A DNA stretch of 64,000 nucleotides, from contig JASGHY010000001.1 in the NCBI GenBank assembly GCA_047602185.1, positions 1,488,001-1,552,000 of the forward strand. The letters run 5' to 3'. Below the pieces are notes generated by a model. The model had not been told where the DNA came from. It did no database searches and saw only the letters and a list, made by a program, of their open reading frames with translations. Position numbers and translations under genes: made by a program. Of the stretch, positions 17,494 to 26,328 are shown one piece after another; positions within the stretch are counted from its first letter, which is position 1; each line of letters opens with the position of its first letter. This DNA comes from PMP191F sp047602185. GTDB taxonomy: Bacteria > Bacteroidota > Bacteroidia > Chitinophagales > Chitinophagaceae.

Positions 17494-18056
17494 AGCGATG
17501 TTACAGGATACCAGTTACCGGTTACCGGATACAAGATACTGGTTACTGGATTTGAGATTGAATACAAGATGCCAGATACTTGATACAAGATACTGGTTGC
17601 TGGTAACTGCAAATTGCCAACTGCCAACTTGTATTTGCTCGCGGCTCGTTGCTGGTATTCACTTCAATTGGCGCGAGGTGCTGGTAACGGAAGTCGTCCT
17701 TCCAAAGGACGATTTCCGTAGGACTTAAATTGGCGCGAGAGTTCACGCAGTGGCTCTCGTGTCTTACATATGCACCCGGTCTCTGACCGGTACCAGCAAC
17801 ACGCATATTATACTCATTTCTATAAAAAGCCAGATCCTTCGGAGCTTAATAAATGACATTACATCCCCAAGCCCTGTAAACCTATTAACCTGTCAACTTT
17901 TCAACCCTTGTATTTCCCTAATTCCCAACTTCTATTCCCTCATTTGCACATTAACCAATCTGCACATTCGCACATTTTTTCCTCTATCGTGCATTTCCCT
18001 GTAAACCTATTAACCTATCAACTTTTCAACCCTTGTATTTCTCTAATTCCCAACTT
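17494..18056. repeat. Phrase-repeat cluster with a 125-bp tandem duplication
   Basis: No gene is credible here. The first half is made of permuted words (GATACCAGTTACCGG, GATACAAGATACTGG) and one copy of the dispersed 25-nt phrase (17605-17630). The second half is a direct duplication with period 125: copies start at 17872 and 17997, and the second runs to about 18105, inside the next gene's 3' end. Copies differ at only a few bases over about 105 bp. Words such as TTTGCACATT and CTGCACATTCGCACATT recur within each copy. Confidence 0.85.
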
Positions 18057-18599
18057 CTATTCCCTCATTTGCACATTAACCAATCTGCACATTCGCACAT
18101 TCTTCACCTTACGTTTACCCCTCCTAACTAATGACCCCGGAGTACTATAGTAAACCAGCGGTCGCGGAGGTGGTGGTATTTTCACGGGTATTCTACAAGG
18201 CTGCTGTAAAGCAACGGGCAATGGATGCTCTATACCATGCTCCTGTGCTTTAAAGCCAATAGAGGCCAGGTATTGCCACAATACTATCTCAACATCCTCT
18301 TCAGTGCATGCACGCTCCTTCAATAACTGAGCACCCACTCCTGTCATTTTACGATACAGGTAATGCAGTTTCCAGCCGTCGGGCAACTGGCGGTACACTT
18401 TTGATGCGATCCGGGAAGCATGTCCCAGTCGCTCTGCGTATTGCATGGTAATAGAAAACTCTTTCGATGTCTTTACCCGCTTTCCCGTCAGTGAACTTTT
18501 AGTACGAACACAGTATTTACCTTTCCAGAAATAGAAAGTAAGATTACCGTAAGTACCGACAAAGTAGACCGGCGGAAGATCTTTTGGGATCCTCTTCAT
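18057..18599 (-). CDS. Repeat-associated uncharacterised protein, paralogue 1
   Basis: A 180-residue protein I cannot name. The first 95 residues align by eye with the protein at 54639-55346: both share GNLTFY/GCVTFY, a KSSLxxxRVKTSKxF core, a run of small residues (GHASRIASKVYRQLP), then a helix ending MTGVGAQLLKE. The order resembles a widespread small Bacteroidota family that opens with a GTIGGISFY-like strand, but this is from memory. After residue 130 the sequence is proline-rich, and the last 17 residues (KVKNVRMCRLVNVQMRE) are encoded by the GCACATT repeat. The functional protein may therefore end earlier. It is flanked on both sides by phrase repeats. Confidence 0.75.
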   Translation of the reverse strand: MKRIPKDLPPVYFVGTYGNLTFYFWKGKYCVRTKSSLTGKRVKTSKEFSITMQYAERLGHASRIASKVYRQLPDGWKLHYLYRKMTGVGAQLLKERACTEEDVEIVLWQYLASIGFKAQEHGIEHPLPVALQQPCRIPVKIPPPPRPLVYYSTPGSLVRRGKRKVKNVRMCRLVNVQMRE

Positions 18600-19757
18600 T
18601 TAAAAAATTTAATTATACAATGTTGTTTAGTGATATGGGATCGTGAAACGTGAATACAAGCTACGAGCTTTGAGCTACGAGCCGTGAGCAAATACAGTAA
18701 GGTATCCGTACTTCGTACTTCTTATTTCGTACTTTCCTTGTCACCTTATCAACCTATCAACTCATCAACCATATTTCCTCACCGCTGTCTTTCTAATACC
18801 AGATTCGAAATTCCTTCATTCTCACATTAGCAAATCAGCACATTTGCACATTGCGTCTTCATTTTCCTTCACGATTTTCATATCAGGAGCAAAGCTACAT
18901 CACTCTCACCCTCATCTCCAAACGCCTGTGCCGTTTTTGCCGTTTATGTCGAAACTTTCCGTTCTTTCTTTTTTTAATCCGAAATACGAAGATGATTTCA
19001 GGATCGTGAAACGTGAAATATCAGTCGTAAATACAAGCAACGAGCTTTGAGCTACGAGCCGCGAGCAAATACAGTCAGGCATCCGTACTTCGTACTTCGT
19101 ATTTCGTACTTTCCTTGTCAACTTATCAACCTATTAACTCGTCAACCATATTTCTTCACTGCTGTTTTACTAATACCTAAAACCTAACAGCTAATACCTG
19201 TATTTCCTTGTGCCTTGTCTCTTATCCCTTGAGACTTAACTTAAAACCTGTATTCCAGCGACTTCGTTATGGTCTTGTTCTGGTCTCGTTCTTGTTTCCT
19301 TCTTATTTAAAGCGTATAAATTAGGGGTTTGCTCTTGGCGGAGGGCGAATGAAACAAGAACCAGGTATGAAGGAAACAGGGAGAAATACCGAAAAAGAAC
19401 GGATAAGCAAATGATAAATAAGGAGTTGGAAATAAAGAAGGGGATACAAGGCTTAAGAAGGTACGAAATACGAAGTTAGAAGTATGGAAAACGGCAATAT
19501 CGAATGTCGAATTTTGAAGGGAAATACGATCCCCCAGAGCTTACAAGTTGGAAAGTTAATAAGTTGACAGGGGTGAATTCGAAGTTTAACTCCGGAAGTC
19601 AGAAAAACAAACAATCTATTCGCGTCTCACGCTTGACGCTTTAACTGCAAATTGCCAACTGCCAACTGGTATTCCTCGCGGCTCGCAGCTGTATTCAACC
19701 CGAAACTCAAAACCCGACACCCGAAACAGCATTAGCGTCTTTGCGTGAAACCGGTAA
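18600..19757. repeat. 1.16-kb phrase-repeat cluster without genes
   Basis: A long gap with no credible coding frame. It contains a direct duplication of about 150 bp beginning GGATCGTGAAACGTGAA (near 18640 and near 19002), with the words TACGAGCTTTGAGCTACGAG and CTTCGTACTTC and ending near TCAACCATATTTC. Further on are GAAATACGAAGT words and one copy of the dispersed 25-nt phrase (19643-19667). A few stretches (19300-19440) are not obviously repetitive. No promoter or RNA is recognised. Confidence 0.8.
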
Positions 19758-21245
19758 CTACTTCATTTTCCCCAACAGCTCTGTAGCGTCTTTATTACCC
19801 GGGTGTAAAGCCAGCTCTTTCTGCAGGTAAACCTTTGCATTTGCATGATCATTTAACAGGTAATAACATTTGCCTATGTAAAAGTTGGTTTTCCGGTATT
19901 CCAGGCCATGCGCATCTGCACTTACATTGCCGGACAGTACAATGAATTGCTGCAAACTTTCCAATCCCTCTTTAACATTGTAGTTATGGGACGCGGCAAA
20001 TACACCCATATCGTAGTAGATATCTATCAGTTGGTGACCACTTCTCATTTTCCTTGCTGATAATGCTTTTGCTTTTTGTAAATACTGCCATGCCCTTGCA
20101 TTATCATCCTTAAGGATATTGTTAGCCATCATGGTATAACAACTGACCAGGTTAGAGACACCCAGGTCGGTATTCATTTCATCTTTCTCCATCATAGCAA
20201 TAGCACGACCGAGATAAGTATAGGCCAGAGCTGTCATGGACAGGTTGCTGCAAAAGCCGGCAAATTGCATGTAATACCAGCTTTTCCCTTTCTCATTATC
20301 AAAATGGGCCAATATTTTTCTTAACCCGGCAGTATCTTTATTGGCAATAGCCAGCTGCGCAAACCGGCTGTAATATTCAGGTGTTTTCTGAGGAGGCATA
20401 TCATAAGCCTGTTGTACACGTACTGTAACCTGCTGCAGTTCTACCATTACATGGTCAGTCTTTCCGGCTTCTTCATAGGGATTGTACAACTGGTAAACGT
20501 GTTCAATACCGCTTTGCAAAGCAAGCGATATGATATTGGTATGATCGCCTCCAACAATACTATCACGACGGAAATAAAACCTTGTACTATCAAATACCTT
20601 TGTTTTGCTTTCTGCTTCTTTTGCATAAGCCATTCTTCGTTCCATATCATTTTCACCAACGGCGGTATAATAAAACGTTGTATGCTGATTGTACCATTTA
20701 ACAAGCGAATCAGTAATAACAAACGGAGGTTGTGCGGCTGCAATCTTTTCAGGCGCCAGTACAATATACCCGCGGAACAGGTCCGGGTAAAACAGGAACA
20801 GGTAATTCGCATAACTGGCAGCATAAGAATGTCCGAGATATGTACGGAAGGATGATGCATGATATTTCTTCTCTACAGCAGGGAAGATCTCCTGTTGCAT
20901 ACATTGTACCAGTTGTTCACCGCTCTTCGTCAGCAATCCCGAAGAATAACTGTAGCCTATCCGATCCATCGCTGCAATAACATTCACATAAATTGTATTG
21001 GGAATAGGGTAGTGGGCACTCTGGTAATAATTAAGAGAGGCTGCAATATAATCGCCTGAAACCATTCCATAACTGAAGGTGTACAATACAGGTAATGGCT
21101 GCGCGGTATCCCTGCCGGCAGGGGTGTACACGGTGTAATAAACATCTGCCTGTAAAAAGCGGCTAAACAGTTTTTCTTCTGTTTTTTGTTGGGCCAGAGA
21201 GGGTACAGATCCACACAAGGCTATGAATATGAACAGGTATTTCAT
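19758..21245 (-). CDS. Secreted alpha/beta-hydrolase (esterase D-like) with TPR tail, paralogue 1
   Basis: A 495-residue exported protein: signal peptide (KYLFIFIALCGSVPSLAQ), an esterase D/Fes-type alpha/beta-hydrolase domain (about 25-280) with the nucleophile Ser140 in YLGHSYAASYANYLF, and a helical tail (about 300-495) with TPR-like repeats (AYTYLGRAIAMMEKDE, KCYYLLNDHANAKVYLQKE). The catalytic His is probably in the GGDHTNIISLAL segment. The gene at 52736-53989 has the same architecture. Both have an identical 18-bp motif upstream. Substrate unknown; such Bacteroidota proteins are often annotated only as esterases. Confidence 0.88.
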   Translation of the reverse strand: MKYLFIFIALCGSVPSLAQQKTEEKLFSRFLQADVYYTVYTPAGRDTAQPLPVLYTFSYGMVSGDYIAASLNYYQSAHYPIPNTIYVNVIAAMDRIGYSYSSGLLTKSGEQLVQCMQQEIFPAVEKKYHASSFRTYLGHSYAASYANYLFLFYPDLFRGYIVLAPEKIAAAQPPFVITDSLVKWYNQHTTFYYTAVGENDMERRMAYAKEAESKTKVFDSTRFYFRRDSIVGGDHTNIISLALQSGIEHVYQLYNPYEEAGKTDHVMVELQQVTVRVQQAYDMPPQKTPEYYSRFAQLAIANKDTAGLRKILAHFDNEKGKSWYYMQFAGFCSNLSMTALAYTYLGRAIAMMEKDEMNTDLGVSNLVSCYTMMANNILKDDNARAWQYLQKAKALSARKMRSGHQLIDIYYDMGVFAASHNYNVKEGLESLQQFIVLSGNVSADAHGLEYRKTNFYIGKCYYLLNDHANAKVYLQKELALHPGNKDATELLGKMK

Positions 21246-21276
21246 GCTGCAAATAACATGTTCAGAAATTAGGTAA

Positions 21277-21294
21277 ATTGTATTTTTCGGACAA
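21277..21294 (-). promoter_or_regulatory. 18-bp motif shared by both esterase-TPR genes (copy 1)
   Basis: On the coding strand it reads TTGTCCGAAAAATACAAT, 31 bases before the ATG at 21245. The identical 18 bases occur upstream of the paralogue, at 54054-54071. It has partial dyad character (TTGT...ACAA). Confidence 0.6.
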
Positions 21295-21586
21295 GGAAGC
21301 GAGTACGAATGTGCAGATGGGCGAATGATGGGATTGGGAATTGGGAAACAGGTATTAGGTTTTAGGCGTTAGCTGTTAGCAAGAAGAAAGTTGGCAGTAA
21401 AACCAGTGAATAGTGAATGGTCAATAGTGAATACGAGCCGCGGGGAATACAAGTCAGCAGTTGGCAATTTGCAGTTACCAGCAACCAGTATCTTGTATCA
21501 AGTATCCTGCATCTTGTATTCAATCTCAAATCCAACATTCATTGACCTGTATCTTGTATCCGGTATCGTTAATCAACTTACAACTG
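21295..21586. repeat. Phrase-repeat cluster abutting the ankyrin gene
   Basis: Contains AGTGAATAGTGAATGG words, the inverted 25-nt phrase (21452-21476), then CAGTATCTTGTATCAAGTATCC-type words (first 20 bases: CAGTATCTTGTATCAAGTAT) ending about 10 bases before the ATG at 21587. The ankyrin frame is open back through the repeat, but that extension is translated repeat. Confidence 0.8.
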
Positions 21587-23260
21587 ATGTATCAAAATCA
21601 TCCAATCATAGCCGCTATGACCCCGCCGGAGGCCTTGCAAAAAGATGAGCCACTGGAATGGTCTGTAGGGAAAGGTACTGACGTATGGACTATGTTTTGT
21701 GCAGCGATAGCCGGTGACGTAACAACTATCAATACATTATTGCAGAAAGAACCGGCACTGGTACGCAGCGCATACGACTATCACACACCGATGTATTTTG
21801 CAGTACGCGAAAATCAACCGGCAGCAGTAAAACTGTTGTTACAACACGGGGCTTCACCCACCGACTCCGGCACTTCCGATACTTTATTGCAAATGGCACA
21901 GGACAGAGGATTTACTGAAATAGAGGAACTATTGCAAACTGCTTTGACGGGTCATGAAAAGGAGGATATTACAGCAGGAGAGATCATTGCAGAGGCTATC
22001 AGGGAGCGTAATATCGAAAAAGTAAAAGCATTACTGAACGCTTCTCCACAACTGGTACATGCACGCGGTGCACATACCAATCAACCCATACACTGGGCAG
22101 TAATGACGAGGCAACCTGATATTATCGATGAATTACTGGACCGTGGTGCAGATATCAATGCGCAACGCGCCGATGGCGCCAGGCCATTGCAACTGGTCAA
22201 TGGTGATTATGGTTTTCGCGGCTGGCGTGATGTGCCGGATACTGTACCGTTTTCTCCACGACAGATCCTTCTTCACCTGCTGCAGCGTGGAGCAGATTGC
22301 GATATCTGTACAGCCTCTTATATCGGCGACCAGGAAAGAGTAAAGCAATTACTGGAACAAGATCCCTCCCTGGCCAATCGTCCATCGGATTATGTAACCT
22401 ATTATGCACTATCGGGTACTCCTTTGCGAAATGCCGCCGCCGCCGGGCATCTTGCCATTGTGCAATTGCTACTAAACTACGGCGCTGATCCCAATCTTCC
22501 GGAAGAGGGTATTGCACCACGGGGACATGCATTGCACAGCGCCGTATGCAACGGGCATATTGAAGTAGTGAAATTATTGCTGGAACACGGGGCTTATCCC
22601 AACGTGCCTATTGAAAGTTCGGCCGATACACTCAGTGCTGCCATGTCGCGTAAAGATCAGCCCATGATCGATCTGCTCTGCTCATGGGGTGCAGCAAGAT
22701 CAGTTCCTTTACTGGCCTATTTTGGCGACCTGCCAACCGCAGCTGCGGTATTTGATGCAAACCCTGCACTGGCAAATGATGTGTATGCACTGGAATGTGC
22801 CGCTATAGAAGGACATGAGTTGATCGTGAAACTCATCCTGCGTTATCATCCCACACTGGCACAGAAAGCTGCAGTAGGTGTAAACAGCCAGGGCCCCGAT
22901 GCTGCCATTAAAAACCGGGCGATCACCGACCTGCTATTCAAACATGGGATGAACCCCAATCACAGGAACTGGCTGGGCATTACGCCCCTGCATCGTTTTG
23001 CGGCAAGAGGTGATATACAGAATGCGGCTATTTTTATTGAACAGGGAGCCGATATCAACGCCCGCGACCAGGAACTAAGCTCTACTCCGCTGGCGTGGGC
23101 AGCCAAAGCCGGGAAAAAGGAAATGGTAGCATTTTTGCTTCAACAGGGAGCCAGGATCAATTTACCGGATGACCCCAAATGGGCTACTCCAATAGCCTGG
23201 GCTACCCGTAGCAACCACCCGGAAATTGTCAAGATGCTGGCAGAATATCCTGCCATTTGA
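21587..23260 (+). CDS. Ankyrin-repeat protein
   Basis: A 557-residue protein consisting of about 12 to 14 ankyrin repeats with the usual consensus (AVRENQPAAVKLLLQHGA; AAAGHLAIVQLLLNYGADPN; LHSAVCNGHIEVVKLLLEHG). It has no signal peptide and is likely cytoplasmic and a protein-binding scaffold. An extra 42 in-frame codons upstream come from the phrase repeat, so the ATG at 21587 (YQNHPIIAAM) is chosen; Met11 of that form is another possibility. It is a single gene. It is unusually long for a bacterial ankyrin protein but otherwise intact. Confidence 0.92.
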   Translation: MYQNHPIIAAMTPPEALQKDEPLEWSVGKGTDVWTMFCAAIAGDVTTINTLLQKEPALVRSAYDYHTPMYFAVRENQPAAVKLLLQHGASPTDSGTSDTLLQMAQDRGFTEIEELLQTALTGHEKEDITAGEIIAEAIRERNIEKVKALLNASPQLVHARGAHTNQPIHWAVMTRQPDIIDELLDRGADINAQRADGARPLQLVNGDYGFRGWRDVPDTVPFSPRQILLHLLQRGADCDICTASYIGDQERVKQLLEQDPSLANRPSDYVTYYALSGTPLRNAAAAGHLAIVQLLLNYGADPNLPEEGIAPRGHALHSAVCNGHIEVVKLLLEHGAYPNVPIESSADTLSAAMSRKDQPMIDLLCSWGAARSVPLLAYFGDLPTAAAVFDANPALANDVYALECAAIEGHELIVKLILRYHPTLAQKAAVGVNSQGPDAAIKNRAITDLLFKHGMNPNHRNWLGITPLHRFAARGDIQNAAIFIEQGADINARDQELSSTPLAWAAKAGKKEMVAFLLQQGARINLPDDPKWATPIAWATRSNHPEIVKMLAEYPAI

Positions 23261-23483
23261 CCCGGTTATCGTTAAAAGCCGATTAAAAGCTGCCAAAAAT
23301 CCTGAATCTTTTTTTGCTTTCCTTCCATACACTTTGCAGTGTTTATCAGTGATATGGATACTATTTTCCATGTATTACCATTTCCCACGCTGGTTAATGA
23401 ATTATTATGGAGTGCAGATACTGCCCGTAAATCGGGAAAAAATTTTAAATTGGTAGTACCTACAACCAACCAAATGCAGATAT

Positions 23484-23846
23484 ATGAGAACGCTGCCCTT
23501 ACTTTTTTGCACGTTAACGTTGCTTGCTGTCACCCATGCCAAAGGCCAGGACCTTAATGCCACAGCCAGCGTTACGAAACTGATGTTCGAAAACAGCAAG
23601 ATGAAAGTGACCGAATTTATGGCCGAACCCGGAAAGGATATCTGCGGTACCGGCAAACATGGTCACCCTGCCCATCTTACCATCATTGTAACAGACGCGA
23701 AGATCAAACTGATAAAGGCCGATGGCAGGGTCATTGAAACACAGGTGGCCGCCGGTTCCAGTTTCTGGAGCGAGGCTGAAACCCACCAGGTGATCAACAA
23801 TGGCGATAAACCCGTCAAGGTCTATATTGTAGAGCCCAAACAGTAA
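23484..23846 (+). CDS. Secreted cupin-fold protein
   Basis: A 120-residue protein with a signal peptide (TLPLLFCTLTLLAVTHAKGQ) and a single cupin barrel. The first cupin motif is seen in GKHGHPAHLTIIVTDAKI (about 50-68) and the second in SEAETHQVINNGDKPVKVYIVE (quoted in part: EAETHQVINNGDKPVKVY). His residues in both motifs could bind a metal. It is isolated: the following gene starts 130 bases later. Substrate unknown; similar small periplasmic cupins are common in the phylum. Confidence 0.85.
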   Translation: MRTLPLLFCTLTLLAVTHAKGQDLNATASVTKLMFENSKMKVTEFMAEPGKDICGTGKHGHPAHLTIIVTDAKIKLIKADGRVIETQVAAGSSFWSEAETHQVINNGDKPVKVYIVEPKQ

Positions 23847-23976
23847 GACGAATACACTACTTATGCGCGCTTAATAACCCTGTTCACCGGTTTTAAAACA
23901 CCGGCTGACTTTTCCTGCAAAATGCTACGTAATATGCTGGAGAATAGTTAATATTATACCCGGACATCAACTCATC

Positions 23977-24291
23977 ATGCCCGGTACCAAAAGCCATATT
24001 TACCATAAACGCACTGTTTGGTTGAAATATACAGAACCAGCCATCTGGTTTATAGTACTGCTTGTATTGTTTTGTATAGATACATCCCAACCTTCTTTTT
24101 CATTTTGCATTTTCAAACTGGCCGGGTTCAATTCCTGCTGGGGTTGTGGCATTGGTCGTGCCATACACGATGCACTACATGGCAATTTTCAGCAGTCATG
24201 GCAGCATCATGTAATGGGCATTCCGGCAACCATAGGGATCATCTACCTCATTATAAAACCTTTAACACCCAATAAAACCACTTTACTATGA
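23977..24291 (+). CDS. DUF2752 membrane protein
   Basis: A 104-residue integral membrane protein with two spans (AIWFIVLLVLFCID and VMGIPATIGIIYLII) and the DUF2752 signature SCWGCGIGRAIHDALHGNF between them. The family has no established function; it is often encoded near TM2 proteins. Here it overlaps the TM2 gene by four bases (ATGA), so the two are translationally coupled. Confidence 0.88.
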   Translation: MPGTKSHIYHKRTVWLKYTEPAIWFIVLLVLFCIDTSQPSFSFCIFKLAGFNSCWGCGIGRAIHDALHGNFQQSWQHHVMGIPATIGIIYLIIKPLTPNKTTLL

Positions 24292-24647
24292 CATCTGAAC
24301 AAATGCTGATGATGATACCCGATTTACAGCCAGATGAACTGATGCATCTCCGTGAATTGTCGCAAACCATGAATGAGGGACAATTACAACGTTTTGTGAT
24401 GTTCTATCGCGGTAAACGCAAAGAACAACAAACCATGATGCTGCTGACCATTATAGGCTTTTTTGGCGTAGCCGGTATCCAGCGTTTTGTATTGGGCGAT
24501 ATCGGGCTGGGCATCCTGTATTTTGTTACAGCCGGATTTTGCGGCATAGGTACTATTATTGACCTCGTCAATATCAGGCGTCTCACCACAGAGTTCAACT
24601 ACAGGCAGGCTGTAGAAAGCGCCAACATGGCGAAAATGATCGGTTAA
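24288..24647 (+). CDS. TM2-domain protein
   Basis: A 119-residue protein with a soluble helical N-terminus (1-45) and a TM2 domain: two spans (MMLLTIIGFFGVAGIQRFVL and LGILYFVTAGFCGIGTIID) joined by the short DIGLG turn with the GxxRFxLG signature. Function of bacterial TM2 proteins is not established. It forms a coupled two-gene unit with DUF2752 and is followed by a good terminator at 24689. Confidence 0.9.
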   Translation: MTSEQMLMMIPDLQPDELMHLRELSQTMNEGQLQRFVMFYRGKRKEQQTMMLLTIIGFFGVAGIQRFVLGDIGLGILYFVTAGFCGIGTIIDLVNIRRLTTEFNYRQAVESANMAKMIG

Positions 24648-24688
24648 TATTAGTAAGCATTCATATACTTCGGATCTGAGTATAAAAG

Positions 24689-24727
24689 GCTTTTGCATAA
24701 ATCGACAGGTTTTGCAAAAGCTTTTTT
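24689..24727 (+). terminator. Terminator after the TM2 gene
   Basis: Stem GCTTTTGCA / TGCAAAAGC with a 15-base loop, followed by TTTTTT. Confidence 0.7.
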
Positions 24728-24769
24728 ATTATTACGATGCTGAGCACTATAAAAACAGAAGTCTGATTT

Positions 24770-25068
24770 CTGAAAAGGCACAAGGCAAAGGGAAATACAG
24801 TTGGTGAGTTGACAGGTTGATAAGGAGACAAGGAAAGTACGAAGTACAGGGCTAAAATGTCGAATGTTGAATTACTAATATCGAATTTCGAAGAAAAATA
24901 CAAAGAGACTGAAGCCTGAGGTCGAAAGTATGATGTCTGGAAGAGACAACTGCAAATTGCTAACTGCCAACTGGTATTCCTCGCGGCTCGTAGCTCAAAG
25001 CTCGCAGCTTGTATTCACGACTGACGATTCACGTCTCACGATTGCCGTCTGCCGGTTCACGATTTCAT
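24770..25068. repeat. Phrase-repeat cluster
   Basis: Words such as GAAAGTACGAAGTACAGG, AATGTCGAATGTTGAATT and CTCGTAGCTCAAAGCTCG, with one copy of the 25-nt phrase (24948-24972). No coding frame. Ends just before the DUF2071 gene; TATCTTTA at 25070-25077 could be a weak -7 box. Confidence 0.8.
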
Positions 25069-25096
25069 GTATCTTTAGCAGCAAGAAGCCCCCTGT

Positions 25097-25807
25097 ATGG
25101 CCATAACATTTCTAAGCGCTGAATGGCGCAAACTGGCAATCGCTAATTACGCAGTAGACCCCCAATTATTGTTACCTCATTTACCCTATAAAACAGAACT
25201 GGATACCTGGAACAATACCTGCTATGTAAGCCTGGTAGGGTTTATGTTTGTCAATACAAGATTACTGGGACTACCCATCCCTTTCCATATCAATTTTGAA
25301 GAGATCAATCTGCGATTTTACGTTCGTAGTAAGGATAATGATACCTGGAAGCGGGGAGTGGTCTTTATCAAAGAAATTGTTCCCCGCCCGGCACTCACTT
25401 TTGTTGCCAATACAATCTACAAGGAGAACTATGAAACGCTGCCTACGCAACATTTATGGGTCACCAACAACAATACCCTGGCAGTAGAATATAAATGGAA
25501 AAAGAAAAACTGGCATTCCTTAAAGATAATGGCCGAAAACCGTTTACAAGCCCTTGCCGGCGGTAGCGAAGAAGAGTTCATTACCGAACATTACTGGGGT
25601 TATGCACGCATCAATGATTCATCCAGTACGGAATATGAAGTGCAGCATCCCCGGTGGGAGATCTACCCGGTAAAGAACTATGAGATCAATGTAGACTTTG
25701 AAGCGGCTTACGGAGCTGAATTTGCATTTTTACAACAAGCAACTCCCCGTTCGGTATTTCTTGCAGAAGGATCGCCGATAAAAGTAAAAGGCGGTAAACG
25801 TATATAA
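25097..25807 (+). CDS. DUF2071 (YqjF-like) protein
   Basis: A 236-residue soluble protein of the YqjF/DUF2071 acetoacetate-decarboxylase-like superfamily, recognised from LSAEWRKLAIANYAVDP at the start, VSLVGFMFVNTRLLG and FEEINLRFYV in the middle, and EHYWGYARI near 160. Family members have a beta-barrel fold but no proven catalysis in most lineages. A single gene with a 140-bp repeat element beginning five bases after its stop. Confidence 0.88.
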   Translation: MAITFLSAEWRKLAIANYAVDPQLLLPHLPYKTELDTWNNTCYVSLVGFMFVNTRLLGLPIPFHINFEEINLRFYVRSKDNDTWKRGVVFIKEIVPRPALTFVANTIYKENYETLPTQHLWVTNNNTLAVEYKWKKKNWHSLKIMAENRLQALAGGSEEEFITEHYWGYARINDSSSTEYEVQHPRWEIYPVKNYEINVDFEAAYGAEFAFLQQATPRSVFLAEGSPIKVKGGKRI

Positions 25808-25811
25808 CAAC

Positions 25812-25947
25812 CTGGCTCTCCGGATATAGGCAAGTTGCGTCAAGAGGCTTAACCTGTCAGGGCAGAGCTGCTTAACTACTTTTTGTAGGGTAGCTTTGAT
25901 TATCGGTTTAGACCTGGCAGGTTTACTTTCCTATATATGGGGGGCAG
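25812..25947. repeat. Dispersed element with inverted ends, copy 2 (136 bp)
   Basis: Left end CTGGCTCTCCGGATATAGG; right end, reverse-complemented, TCTGCCCCCCATATATAGG. It fills almost the whole space between the DUF2071 stop and the next ATG at 25961, so it must contain or be next to the promoter of that gene. Confidence 0.85.
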
Positions 25948-25960
25948 ATATAACAATATT

Positions 25961-26266
25961 ATGGCTATCTCCGCAAAAACATTACGCACCTGCAGCAAAG
26001 GACACCAGTACTACAAGAGCAGTGATTGCCCTGTTTGTCCTGTATGTGCAGCAGCAGAAAAGCCTGAGGACGCATTTTTAAGCAGGTTGGTAGCACCTGC
26101 ACGCCGCGCATTGCAAAATGCAGGCATTACCACTGTAAAAAAACTGTCTCACTATACTGAAGCAGAGATCCTCAATTTTCATGGCATAGGCCCTTCTTCG
26201 ATACCGGTATTACGCAGTATCCTGCAGGAGAATGGTTTGTCGTTCAAAAAGCAAAAGTCCGCGTAA
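25961..26266 (+). CDS. Small zinc-ribbon plus RNAP-alpha-CTD-like (HhH) protein
   Basis: A 101-residue protein. The N-terminus has Cys/His positions that could form a zinc knuckle (TCSKGHQYY, then CPVCPVC at about 23-29). Residues 40-95 resemble the helix-hairpin-helix C-terminal domain of the RNA polymerase alpha subunit: ARRALQNAGITTVKKLSHYTEAEILNFHGIGPSSIP (quoted as RRALQNAGITTVKKLS and FHGIGPSSIPVLRSIL). It lacks the alpha N-terminal domain, so it is not an alpha subunit. It could bind DNA or a transcription factor; this is inference. The ATG at 25961 is used; the ATG at 25937 lies in the repeat. Confidence 0.82.
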   Translation: MAISAKTLRTCSKGHQYYKSSDCPVCPVCAAAEKPEDAFLSRLVAPARRALQNAGITTVKKLSHYTEAEILNFHGIGPSSIPVLRSILQENGLSFKKQKSA

Positions 26267-26328
26267 TTACATCAGATCACCGCATTACCCGCACGATAAT
26301 TCTGACTAACTTTAAAGAAAGCATCCTT

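Noticed and set aside
17750..18150. Two plus-strand frames of 80-84 codons in the tandem duplication
   Set aside because: They are translations of the GCACATT repeat and differ only by the repeat unit.
21461..21586. 42-codon N-terminal extension of the ankyrin protein
   Set aside because: It is translated phrase repeat, and the normal ATG at 21587 lies just after the repeat.
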